Positions 8,601-18,317 of a DNA stretch of 64,000 nt are shown here, piece by piece. Source of the stretch: Tritrichomonas foetus (lineage: Eukaryota > Parabasalia > Tritrichomonadida > Tritrichomonadidae); the NCBI GenBank assembly GCA_001839685.1, contig MLAK01000648.1, positions 1 through 64,000 on the forward strand, written 5' to 3'. The position numbers and the translations under genes were made by a program. Numbering within the stretch: the stretch's first letter is position 1; every line of letters starts with the position of its first letter. The notes under the pieces were generated by a model, which was given only the letters and a program-made list of their open reading frames with translations, was not told the origin of the DNA and searched no databases.

Positions 8601-10715
8601 TTATTTCAAGTTCCAAACGGAAACTTGTGTCTTACGAAGTTCAGAAACCCTTGATGATTTCTTAACAACGAAATTCATATCGAATGGTTCACCGCTTTGG
8701 TTGAAGTGTTCAGACAAAATTTCTTTCATTCCATCAAATGATGTTACATTTTCACCATCTTTTTTGAATCCACCAAGCCAATGTTCCTTGTTTGTCTTCT
8801 TTTCATTCCAATCGAATGTTGAAGCAATAATCAAAGTTCCATTTGCATTTAAACGTTCATGAACTTGCTTCAAGAAACGATCAGGATAACTAATTTCTTC
8901 GAGAAGGTTTGGAACAATGATTAAATCATAGCCAGTGTAAAGTGTTTTAATGTTATTTGCATCTGCTTGCATGAAAAGGATATTTTTAGCTTTCTCAGTA
9001 AGATTGAAATCTTTCAAGTTAATGTCGCGATAAAAGACCAAATCACCTTCATCTTTCATCATGTAACGTGCTACACCTTGCTCTTGAAGCTGGATTGAAA
9101 TTTTAATAAATCTTGCTGAGAAATCTAAAGCGGTTATATCTTCAAATTCTGTTGCAAGTTCAAAAGGAAGTCTGCCCGTGTCTGCATTTAAGTCCAAAAC
9201 ACGTTTAATTGATTTTCCTTTGACAATTTCCTTCACTTTTTCGAAGAGTTGGTGTTGGAAGCTTGGAATGTCTGTGAATTTGTCTCCCCAGTTGAATTCA
9301 CATGATTCAGTGACTTCTGGATCATCTTCATAATCGCAGATTGGCTCACTGACATCTTCTTCAGATTCAATGTACCTAAATCCTGCGTGCTGATAGAAAT
9401 GACGCCTGAATGCATAACGGGAGGCAATTGTTGCTTCATTGCCGGTTGAAATGAATGATCCACCTTTGATCATATTATGTTTACCATCCATTGTTGGTGT
9501 GGTGAAATCATCATAAATTGGATGAACCTTGAAACCAGGATAACCGGTCATTGTTGTTTCACACCATTGCCAAACATTTCCAATGACATCATAGAAGTCT
9601 CCATTCTGGAATTCGTTGACTGGGCACGGAGATGCATAATGCTCGAGGTTGATGTTTCCTGGTGCTGTCTTCCACTCCATCAAATCAGGAAGTCCGACAT
9701 AACTGTGAAGGCGGTACCATTCAGCCTCAGTTGGCATTCTGATTTTCTTGCCGGATGATTTAGCCTTCCAATTACAAAATGCTTTGGCTTCAAGATAGTT
9801 CAATTCGACTGGCCAATTCCACGGCATTGGAATTTCGATGTCGATAAGCCTAAGTTTGTAATTAAAATTATCGTCAATTTTGATCCAGAAAAGTGGAGCC
9901 TCTGCCTTTTTGTAAGTGCGCCAATTCCATCCCTCTTCTGTCCAGAATTCTTGTTTTTGATAGCCGCCGGCTTTGACAAACTCCAAAAACTCGCCATTCG
10001 ATACGAGATATTTGGATGCCTTGAATTCCTTCACTTCTTGAATTAATTCACCATATTCGTTATCCCAGCCATAGAGGTGGTGATTGAATGGTTTTCCGAG
10101 TTTAACGGTTCCTCCTGGAACAGATATCAATTCGTTGATCGGGGCCTCTCCCGATTTGGTGCAGATCGGACCGAACCGATCTGGAACAACTTCGTTAATA
10201 GGCAGTTGGCGAATGAGAACAGACGATGTTTCCAAGTGAATTCTGGAATGTTCGATGCCCATCATAATTATCCAAAATGGGCTTTCCCAAGTGATCGGCA
10301 AAGCGAGGGGAGTTTCTTTGATGACTTTAATGACGACTTCTTTCACCTTTTCTCGATATTCACGAACTTGTTGGGCGGTCGGCCAATTATAGTGTTGATT
10401 GTTTAAATCATCCCAACTCATCTCATCGACGCCGATCGCAAAGATTGATTCGTATTCTGGATTGATTCGAGTTTTGATAATTTTCGCAATCATCATTTTG
10501 TTGATGTAGAAGGCTGCAGTGTGGCCATAATAAAAGAGAATAACATGACGAAGTGGGTCGCCACGATGAAGAAAAACTTCATCGTCTTTTAATGGTTTAT
10601 AAATTAATTCATCGATTTCCCAGGTTTTCAAAAAGTAGTCGAGAATTTCGGCACGTTTGGCTTCGACATCTGTGCTATTCGATAAGTCGATATCTTTTGT
10701 GATTAGATTTTGCAT
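8601..10715 (-). CDS. ovoA: OvoA-type 5-histidylcysteine sulfoxide synthase/methyltransferase
   Basis: A 704-residue, two-part enzyme of ovothiol biosynthesis. The N-terminal part is DinB-like with the iron-binding set: H65 in YYGHTAAFYINK and H156/H160 in MGIEHSRIHLETSSVLIRQL. It is followed by an FGE-like sulfoxide synthase domain (VPGGTVKLGKP, YGWDNEYGE, FWTEEGWNWR, PTEAEWYRLH, DVIGNVWQWCETT, KGGSFIS, RYAFRRHFYQHAGFRY). From about residue 495 a class I SAM methyltransferase domain follows (RVLDLNADTGRLPFELA, ITALDFSARFI, DLIIVPNLLEEI). OvoA couples cysteine and histidine through oxygen and iron; the C-terminal domain then N-methylates the thiohistidine. Length and domain order fit full OvoA rather than ergothioneine EgtB. 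ATG at 10713-10715. It suggests this organism makes ovothiol, a thiol antioxidant; a pyridoxal-dependent lyase (OvoB) is not in the window. Confidence 0.92.
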   Translation of the reverse strand: MQNLITKDIDLSNSTDVEAKRAEILDYFLKTWEIDELIYKPLKDDEVFLHRGDPLRHVILFYYGHTAAFYINKMMIAKIIKTRINPEYESIFAIGVDEMSWDDLNNQHYNWPTAQQVREYREKVKEVVIKVIKETPLALPITWESPFWIIMMGIEHSRIHLETSSVLIRQLPINEVVPDRFGPICTKSGEAPINELISVPGGTVKLGKPFNHHLYGWDNEYGELIQEVKEFKASKYLVSNGEFLEFVKAGGYQKQEFWTEEGWNWRTYKKAEAPLFWIKIDDNFNYKLRLIDIEIPMPWNWPVELNYLEAKAFCNWKAKSSGKKIRMPTEAEWYRLHSYVGLPDLMEWKTAPGNINLEHYASPCPVNEFQNGDFYDVIGNVWQWCETTMTGYPGFKVHPIYDDFTTPTMDGKHNMIKGGSFISTGNEATIASRYAFRRHFYQHAGFRYIESEEDVSEPICDYEDDPEVTESCEFNWGDKFTDIPSFQHQLFEKVKEIVKGKSIKRVLDLNADTGRLPFELATEFEDITALDFSARFIKISIQLQEQGVARYMMKDEGDLVFYRDINLKDFNLTEKAKNILFMQADANNIKTLYTGYDLIIVPNLLEEISYPDRFLKQVHERLNANGTLIIASTFDWNEKKTNKEHWLGGFKKDGENVTSFDGMKEILSEHFNQSGEPFDMNFVVKKSSRVSELRKTQVSVWNLK

Positions 10716-12280
10716 CTAGAATCGAAACAAAATGTTAAAAAGTGATGTGATGTGTTTGCGGCGTAGTTTCACTGAAATATTGTTTGATTTTCTGAACATT
10801 TGCAAAAGAATTGTGAATAAATTTTGAAAGTTATGGTCATTTTTTTATAGAATAATAGAGTAATATGATTGAACTCATTTGAAATTCTTATCGTCAAGGT
10901 GAATTAGCTTTTTTTTCCCAAAAATCGAAAAACTTATATAGCTGATAATTTATCGATAAATTTTGATTTCATGAAGCAGAAAAAGTTATATTGCGCTCTT
11001 GAGGACGATTTTGTTTATAAAAATTTAACAACATTATATGAGGACTTAATCTATTTTATTTAATTGATATGTAAATATTTTTGTGAGTGTATCATTTACG
11101 ATTTTGTTTATAAAAATTTTATATATAAATTTTGGGTTTTGTTTCAAACATCGTTATTTTTGAATCTATAGGATGGGATAATATCTTCTGAAACTTTTTG
11201 AACATTGTTTTGAATATTTGAATATATTATCACCAAAAGAAGTTATGAGAAGATACGATTAATTCCATAACTGTAGAATAATCTTATTCTTCCTTCTTCT
11301 AGAAATCGATAGTGAAATTAGGGCCTGCTATTATACCCTCGTGTTACATTTTCACTATAGATAATAAATATTCCATATCAGAACATAAATTATTAAGTTT
11401 ATTGATCTGGTATTGAATACTTTTATAATATATTGGCATGTTTTACACATTTCTAGGGTTTAAGTTTTCAAAAAAAAACTGTAATAATAGATCGAATGTA
11501 AGTTCATGGCAAATTCAAACTTTTATAATAATAAGAAAATGAAATATCTAATACTTTCCTTAATGATAAGAATTTTATATAAGGAAAAATATCGAGATAT
11601 CGCCAAATAATAGACGAATAAATTCAATTATTTTCTTTAAAATTGCTTCAATTATTGAATACAGGAAAGAAAAGTATTATTTCGAATTTTTTCCATTGTA
11701 TATTTTATAATTTACACTTTTATGTTTTGAATAATTATTGTATAATAATTAGAAGATCATATTATTCTTCGTAAAGTGAAATTCTAATTTTCTGATAAGA
11801 TATTGGCACAATAGATTTTTGAATCAATTTTAATCGTTTTTTCAATTCTCATATTAACCAGAATTCAAAGTTTTGATCAAATTGACAGGAAAATCATATA
11901 TAATTAATTGAATAAATCGTGATTTAGGAAGTTTAAAAGAACCATAGTCTAACAAAAGGATTCATTAGATTTTCATTGATGTAATTGTATCTCAAATTTG
12001 AATGATCAGATGAAGATTCATTCCCATAATTGAAAAATTACCGTGATGACGTATTTATTACGGACAAATGTATTGGTAAATTAGTTTTATCTTCGCTAAT
12101 TTTGATAATTAACGGTCCCCTCTATCAAAAAGTTTCCTAATTCCCCAAAAAATGTTTTTCACCTAAAAATAGGTAATTTAAAAATACGAAATATTTGGTG
12201 ATAGCAAACTATATATATAACTAAACTTATCTACCAAATATCTAAGGGAAATATTAAAATCGAGGTTTACATACTTACTG
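10716..12280. other. AT-rich intergenic stretch
   Basis: About 1.56 kb without a recognised gene. A 22-base direct repeat (core gattttgtttataaaaattt) occurs at 11005-11026 and 11098-11119. A possible hairpin lies at 11309-11358: the 9-base arms atagtgaaa and tttcactat enclose an inner aggg/ccct pairing. No tRNA-like cloverleaf was found. Confidence 0.45.
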
Positions 12281-13075
12281 TTATAACAGATTTTCACCGT
12301 CATCTGGTAAACTTTGTTGACACAGAAACTCTTTCCACATGTTAAATAGTATTATGCATGCTAAGATTAAAACTAACATAAACTTTGTCAATAAAAAGAA
12401 AAGTTTAAAATAATTTGGTTCATCAGGAATAAAAACATGCTCATTTATCTTTGTATCGAATACCTTCATACCTATATCAAGAAAAGTGCGCTCCTCATCG
12501 ATAATGTATCTTGCTTTAAATGGTTGGTATTCACATCCGATATCTATTTTATCATAAAATGTCAAAGAAAACGGTGTAACTAATTGTTGATGAGTATCGT
12601 CTTTAGCAATAAAAGAATTATTTTTGCCGATCGTTTGAATTGTGAAATTTTTTTGTGAATCGATAGATGAACAGCCATTTTCATATAAACCATAAAATAG
12701 ACATGTTTTAATTGTGGACTGTCCAAGTGTTTTTACATAGAAAGGGTTGTTAGTTGTGATTCTGATATCACAATCTTCATCAAAGGAATATATCATCACT
12801 TCACAAACATTGTTTTCGTAAAACCAAAATTCAAAAGTTCCGATTTGGTTTCCAAAATCGATTCCAAAATTCTGTTCATGAAAAATATTCCTTTTCTTTT
12901 CACCATTAACCTTATATACTCCCACATTTTCTGAGAGTATCATGATAATGGAGTAGTTTTTCGTGATATTAATGAATATCTTTTCTTTAGCATTAACCTG
13001 AAGAGAAACATACTGAAGTGATGATATTTGCTGAATAGAGAGAGCCATTGATAAAGTCATCAAGAATGAAAACAT
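12281..13075 (-). CDS. Type I membrane protein of unknown function
   Basis: A 264-residue protein beginning with a signal peptide (MFSFLMTLSMALSIQQ). An extracytoplasmic region with several N-glycosylation sequons (INIT, KNYS, KNFT, KNNS) follows, then one transmembrane segment at about 226-248 (FKLFFLLTKFMLVLILACII), ending in a short cytosolic tail. The open frame extends seven codons further up with TTG; the ATG at 13073-13075 gives a clean signal peptide. Cys residues in the lumenal part could form disulfides. I do not recognise the family. Trichomonads have many surface proteins with this topology, so an endomembrane or surface location is likely. Confidence 0.65.
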   Translation of the reverse strand: MFSFLMTLSMALSIQQISSLQYVSLQVNAKEKIFINITKNYSIIMILSENVGVYKVNGEKKRNIFHEQNFGIDFGNQIGTFEFWFYENNVCEVMIYSFDEDCDIRITTNNPFYVKTLGQSTIKTCLFYGLYENGCSSIDSQKNFTIQTIGKNNSFIAKDDTHQQLVTPFSLTFYDKIDIGCEYQPFKARYIIDEERTFLDIGMKVFDTKINEHVFIPDEPNYFKLFFLLTKFMLVLILACIILFNMWKEFLCQQSLPDDGENLL

Positions 13076-14236
13076 TGTTATGATGTGATATTTCAAACTT
13101 GTAATTTAATCAAGCTAATTTTTATCGGCATTTCCCATCCTTATTGAAAAAGCCATTTTTCATATGAATAAAAAAAAAACTACAATTTAGCGATTTCTGT
13201 CAATTTTTTATAAATAAATTGCCTCTTAACATGTGAGAATTGCATTTATTCTGTGCATTTATCAACAAACTTTTTTAAATAAATATATCAATTTTCTCAT
13301 AACTTATTTTTTGATGTTGATAGCTATCAACATTTCATTCAATTTTCTGATGGCCTCATAGAATTGGAATTTCAGACCCAAGTTTCACAGAAAAAGTTGT
13401 CATTGTTAGATTCACCATAATATGATGAATTCAATACGGTTTCACAGAATCTTATCATTTCTTTTTCATAGCTAGAAATATTCCCGGTTTTTTTCATTAT
13501 TCTATTCGAACTTTTTTCCTATTCAATGTTTGATTTTTGAATGACCTCATTGAAACTCTACTCTCAATAGGTGCAGGACAGATGTATACAAACTAAATAG
13601 TCTTAACGTACGAAATCACTAAAATGATCCTTATCATCAGTATTACTTAATACCATCAGTCAAAAATCAAAACCCAAATAGCTAAAAGAATGACGAAAAT
13701 TTCCCTTATCGCAAACTTCGCAAATGGCCGAATTCAAAAATATTTCGAAAATGATTCTGAAGAAGCTATTGTTTCAGTTTTCGGGTGAACAGCTTTCAGT
13801 CAATTGTTAAATCTATTTTTTATAGTTATGAGCCATATTTATTCATAGTTTTGAAATTTTGCAACAATTAAACCGAAAAAAGAGCGATTTTGGAGAAAGC
13901 CTAAAAAAAAATTGTGAGAAGCTTTTTTTCCAAGAATCACAAAGATTATAATACTGCTTCCCATAATTCTATTTACACTTCTTCTATCGATTTTTAATTA
14001 AAAATCGCGAAAATTTTGATAGTTTTAACTCAGTGATGTTGAATTAATTCAATTTCCATTTGACAAATATGAATGTATTGAAATCTTTTCTGTCATAAAA
14101 TTTTAGTATATGAAGAAAATAGACTGGCAGTCCTCAACAGCACATTCTCAAGCAGGGATACAGATACAACGATTGAAAGACCAAATCAAGAAAAATGGAA
14201 TCCAATATGTTTTTTTCCAGACTCGATGCCAAGTGA
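13076..14236. other. Intergenic stretch with right repeat copy, up to the assembly gap
   Basis: Apart from the repeat at 13579-13616, it holds a 32-codon ORF at 13690-13788 (starts MTKISLIANFANGR) and an ORF opening at 14110 (starts MKKIDWQSSTAHSQAG) that runs into the gap. Neither is recognised. T-rich, otherwise featureless. Confidence 0.4.
13579..13616 (-). repeat. Right copy of 38-bp inverted repeat
   Basis: Reverse complement of positions 1-38 with a single mismatch. Homology stops abruptly on the inner side (towards 13578). A 14-base core (gtttgtatacatct on the opposite strand) recurs at 15513-15526. Confidence 0.85.
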
Positions 14237-15226
14237 NNNNNNNNNNNNNNNNNNNNNNNNNNNNNNNNNNNNNNNNNNNNNNNNNNNNNNNNNNNNNNNN
14301 NNNNNNNNNNNNNNNNNNNNNNNNNNNNNNNNNNNNNNNNNNNNNNNNNNNNNNNNNNNNNNNNNNNNNNNNNNNNNNNNNNNNNNNNNNNNNNNNNNNN
14401 NNNNNNNNNNNNNNNNNNNNNNNNNNNNNNNNNNNNNNNNNNNNNNNNNNNNNNNNNNNNNNNNNNNNNNNNNNNNNNNNNNNNNNNNNNNNNNNNNNNN
14501 NNNNNNNNNNNNNNNNNNNNNNNNNNNNNNNNNNNNNNNNNNNNNNNNNNNNNNNNNNNNNNNNNNNNNNNNNNNNNNNNNNNNNNNNNNNNNNNNNNNN
14601 NNNNNNNNNNNNNNNNNNNNNNNNNNNNNNNNNNNNNNNNNNNNNNNNNNNNNNNNNNNNNNNNNNNNNNNNNNNNNNNNNNNNNNNNNNNNNNNNNNNN
14701 NNNNNNNNNNNNNNNNNNNNNNNNNNNNNNNNNNNNNNNNNNNNNNNNNNNNNNNNNNNNNNNNNNNNNNNNNNNNNNNNNNNNNNNNNNNNNNNNNNNN
14801 NNNNNNNNNNNNNNNNNNNNNNNNNNNNNNNNNNNNNNNNNNNNNNNNNNNNNNNNNNNNNNNNNNNNNNNNNNNNNNNNNNNNNNNNNNNNNNNNNNNN
14901 NNNNNNNNNNNNNNNNNNNNNNNNNNNNNNNNNNNNNNNNNNNNNNNNNNNNNNNNNNNNNNNNNNNNNNNNNNNNNNNNNNNNNNNNNNNNNNNNNNNN
15001 NNNNNNNNNNNNNNNNNNNNNNNNNNNNNNNNNNNNNNNNNNNNNNNNNNNNNNNNNNNNNNNNNNNNNNNNNNNNNNNNNNNNNNNNNNNNNNNNNNNN
15101 NNNNNNNNNNNNNNNNNNNNNNNNNNNNNNNNNNNNNNNNNNNNNNNNNNNNNNNNNNNNNNNNNNNNNNNNNNNNNNNNNNNNNNNNNNNNNNNNNNNN
15201 NNNNNNNNNNNNNNNNNNNNNNNNNN
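14237..15226. other. Assembly gap (990 N)
   Basis: A run of 990 unknown bases. Two more single Ns lie at 15451 and 15455. Any reading frame across the Ns is meaningless. The gap sits beside repeat copies, so a collapsed repeat is a plausible cause. Confidence 0.99.
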
Positions 15227-15349
15227 CTTTTGAAGGAGCTTATCCATGTAAATACTCTCAAAAATCAAGGATATGTCGCATATGTGTGGGAAAAAAGTAG
15301 ATTTTCATTTTCAATGGAATATACGATTATAATGTATTCAAAACAATAA
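15227..15349 (+). CDS. Possible 3' end of a gene interrupted by the gap
   Basis: Right after the gap, the second frame reads 40 protein-like codons (LLKELIHVNTLKNQG, then YVAYVWEKSRFSFS) to a TAA at 15347-15349. This is longer and more protein-like than the frame ending at 15300. It is not in phase with the ORF that enters the gap at 14110, but the gap length is probably nominal. Family unknown. Confidence 0.3.
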   Translation, partial: LLKELIHVNTLKNQGYVAYVWEKSRFSFSMEYTIIMYSKQ

Positions 15350-16105
15350 GTATTTCTAAAAAAATTGCTTTTTTTATTAAATCGAAGAATATCTCAAAAA
15401 TAAAAAGACAAAATCTTTTAATATTTTGGATATATTATTTTTTAATTATGNTAANTATATGGAGAAAATATAAATAAAATCATAAGCGTAGAAGCATAGG
15501 CTGTGTACTTTTGTTTGTATACATCTTGCAGGACACTCTTAACATTTTTTTGTGAGAAATCTTCTACAAATTGTAGACAACCTAGGAACGAACTGTTTGT
15601 ACGAAAAGAGTGGAAATTTAGATTTTTAATAATTTTGAGAAGCATGCCAGCTAGAAATATACTAATCAGATATTTGTAAATATTTGTTGTGAAATTAACA
15701 AAAGAAGTAATAACAAATTAACTGCTACAAGAATCACGAGTATATTTTAATAGAAAAATAGATATTAAACATATTCATTATAAAATTACACATACATCAT
15801 AGATGTGATATCAAGATAACAACCAATAATTCATACATTTCATTTCATCTTATTCAAGTAAATGTATAAAATTATATCAAAATATTACTCTCTTTTTGTA
15901 GAAATTATTCATAATAATGTCATTAGTGATGCATATCACGATATCAGTTATGAAGTCATTTTCTTTTTCTTCAAATTCTTTCTCTCTTTCACATTTACTC
16001 TTATAGTTAGATAGTCGTATTTGATTATGATAAGTGTCCAATATTTTCTGATATAATTTTACCTTTATCATCATGGAATACAGGAGTTAGGTTCTTCTAC
16101 GCATT
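15350..16105. other. AT-rich stretch with small unassigned ORFs
   Basis: Minus-strand ORFs of 67 codons (15442-15645, running into Ns) and 65 codons (15877-16074, Lys/Glu-rich middle) are present. Neither is recognised. The first contains the repeat core within its frame (reads DVYKQ). Confidence 0.35.
15513..15526 (+). repeat. Third, short copy of the repeat core
   Basis: The 14 bases gtttgtatacatct match positions 24-37 and the reverse complement of 13580-13593. The outer flank (towards the cgtacg end) is not shared here. A chance match of this size in 64 kb is unlikely but possible. Confidence 0.5.
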
Positions 16106-16377
16106 TCAATTCTTCTTTGGTTTGAACATCGGTGTGAAATCACGCCACTTTACCTTGGTAACATTTTTTTGATTTGAATAACATTCCATGGCGAAAAACA
16201 TATTATCTGTGGATTTACTATCATCACCAAAAACTTTATTTACCACTGTTACTGCTTCATGATTAATTTCTTCCTGGTAGGCTGGATTGTCGTTTTAGAA
16301 TAGAAAATAACTACTGTTTCTTCCTCATTTTATTCATCAATAGTTTCCACCCATCCATCCTTTTCATCATGCAAAAG
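16106..16377 (-). pseudogene. Broken protein-coding fragment, family unknown
   Basis: Reading leftward from 16377, the minus strand gives a clearly protein-like stretch (HDEKDGWVETIDE). It then meets an in-frame TAA at 16330-16332 and continues in the same frame (NEEETVVIFYSK). Near 16291-16300 it shifts frame into DNPAYQEEINHEAVTVVNKV, a segment of about 60 codons that ends with KWRDFTPMFKPKKN and TGA at 16106-16108. The acidic, low-isoleucine composition differs from chance frames in this AT-rich DNA. One stop plus one frameshift make it a pseudogene or a tail fragment. No ATG-led upstream part is visible. The family is not recognised. Confidence 0.6.
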
Positions 16378-16707
16378 ATTTACTCATAAGGATGAAAGAA
16401 AACAATGAATGTAATTGAGATAAAACTATATTAATGCCAATGTTAGCTTTTTCAAAAAAGATTAAATCGAATTAACACTGAAAATCATTTGTTTTTATGA
16501 AGAAGTAAATTTGGATTGTGCCCTTAACTTTAATTTAATCGACGATTTATTAGACTCTCTATTCATAGGAATACGAAAACTAATTTGATCAAATATCTCA
16601 ACTTATCCTTTTCATTCATAAAACAGAATAGCAATAATAATACCAATAACATTTTCTTTTTTTCTCTTTTTTATTCAATTATACTTTCAATAAAAAACTC
16701 ACTTTAT
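16378..16707. other. AT-rich intergenic stretch
   Basis: Downstream region of the RSP3 gene. Nothing recognised. Confidence 0.5.
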
Positions 16708-17868
16708 TTAGTAATTCATATCAGATGATTCATAAGTAGATTCTGTAGGTGTATCCGTATTTTCAGATTGCTTATCTTCTTCTTCTTCATTACCATCTTC
16801 CTCTTCATTAGATCTCTTTCTCTTGAAGAGGTTCAACTTCTTTGCCTCTCTAATCTTAAGGGCAACTAAATCCTCAGCGATCATTCGGCGAAGAAGTTTC
16901 AATTGTCTGTTATCTTCTTGATCGTTTTTAATTTGCTGGTCTATAACGATCTGGTTGGCAGATTCTTCGCATATTTCGTTTGCTGTTTCTTTGACTTTTT
17001 CTGCCAGTGCTTTTGGCACAGACGGTTTTGCGATCTCTGCCAAAACGTTTTCTGACAAAAATGGTAAAAAGTTTGTTTCAATCTCTCTTTCAACTTCATC
17101 ATAAAAGTAGCCTTTCTTTTGAAGTCTGTCCATAACATCATTTTGAATATCCCAAATATACCACTCTGCGAATCCTCTTGCAAGAACCTTCGACCTTAAT
17201 TCAATTTGCGCTTCTTCAATTTTGAGACGTTTCTGAACAATTTCTTCTTTATCTTGGAATTTCTTAAGTTCAGCTTGTTCAAGACGTGCAATAGCTTCGC
17301 TTTCTTTCTGTTCTGTATGATGGAATGCCTTCAAATACATCTGCATGTAGGCGAGTTCTTCCTCTTCTTGATATTCCATTGCGGCTTGAGTGAGGGCTTT
17401 TTGAACGAGCGTTGTAACAAAAGGTTTCACCTGGACGTCAAAATCGAAGAGGGCTGTCCCCGGAACATCCGTTTTGACACCACATGCGCGTAATGGTGCT
17501 GGCTTACGATGTACGATCGGCTTTTCGACATACGGATCTGTTTGTATACCAACTGATTCTTCGTTTTTAATAATGATTACGTTTCCATCGAAATCGTCTG
17601 TTTGGACAAGGGCTTCTGAAAACCCATCACGATGAAGTGCGTCAAATTCTTCGTCGGGTGACCGTTTAACTGTGCGTCTTGGATAGGATGGAAGGCGAGA
17701 AACTTGTTCGGTTAATGCGTTCATTCGATTAAATGTGGATCCACGCTTGATACGTGGATCAACTGCAATGTTGCAGTTTTGTTGCGTGGGTTCGAGAGGA
17801 ATCTCTCTGTAGCGAGTCCGGTCTTGGACTGGCCGGGCGTTCGCTTGAAAGGTATAATTCTTGTCCAT
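16708..17868 (-). CDS. RSP3: Radial spoke protein 3 (RSP3/RSPH3)
   Basis: A 386-residue axonemal protein. The diagnostic core begins near residue 142 with FDFDVQVKPFVTTLVQKALT and an acidic EYQEEEELAYMQ helix. A coiled coil follows (about 175-230), then ARGFAEWYIWDIQNDVMDRL and GYFYDEVEREIETNFLPFL. These match the RSPH3 family domain in order. RSP3 forms the dimeric stalk of radial spokes and anchors them to doublet microtubules through its N-terminal part. Upstream motifs EALVQTDDFDG and VGIQTDPYVE resemble the short N-terminal motifs of other RSP3s. The C-terminal end is acidic and low-complexity (EEEDGNEEEED). The length is near that of animal RSPH3. ATG at 17866-17868. It shows the organism has motile 9+2 flagella. 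Confidence 0.92.
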   Translation of the reverse strand: MDKNYTFQANARPVQDRTRYREIPLEPTQQNCNIAVDPRIKRGSTFNRMNALTEQVSRLPSYPRRTVKRSPDEEFDALHRDGFSEALVQTDDFDGNVIIIKNEESVGIQTDPYVEKPIVHRKPAPLRACGVKTDVPGTALFDFDVQVKPFVTTLVQKALTQAAMEYQEEEELAYMQMYLKAFHHTEQKESEAIARLEQAELKKFQDKEEIVQKRLKIEEAQIELRSKVLARGFAEWYIWDIQNDVMDRLQKKGYFYDEVEREIETNFLPFLSENVLAEIAKPSVPKALAEKVKETANEICEESANQIVIDQQIKNDQEDNRQLKLLRRMIAEDLVALKIREAKKLNLFKRKRSNEEEDGNEEEEDKQSENTDTPTESTYESSDMNY

Positions 17869-18317
17869 CTATTTAACGTATTCTTCCGTTTCTGAAAAAT
17901 TCAAAACAGAAACTTTTTTATAAAAATTATCAATTCAATGAAAAACAAGGAAAACGATAGCTTTGGTAAATCGAACCAAGAACCCTTAATAAAGGTTCAC
18001 TATGATATATAAAAACCTTCTTTCCAGTTTTCACTTTTTCGAAATTGAATAAAACTATGAATTATTCCTATTTATATACTACACTTTCCAACAAGGCTTC
18101 AGAATATTTTTTGAGCTCGAATTGATATCATTTTTCTGAGTTCATGAATTCTTGACCAGATATCTTATATTAGATATCTAGATGATATGTTTTATTGAAT
18201 GCCTTCACTAAAAAGGATTATTTTGAAAATGAAAAATAAAAATAAAACAAAATCTGGGATATGTAATTTTATAAAATCCATCATAAATCGTTTTGTCATT
18301 TTATTAACTTTTTTTAT
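17869..18317. other. AT-rich intergenic stretch
   Basis: Spacer between two minus-strand genes. It should hold the RSP3 promoter. A plus-strand ORF at 18199-18429 overlaps the next gene antisense and is not credible. Confidence 0.45.

Noticed and set aside
14110..15300. Long reading frames on both strands across the N run
   Set aside because: They exist only because unknown bases contain no stops. The codons flanking the gap are the only evidence.
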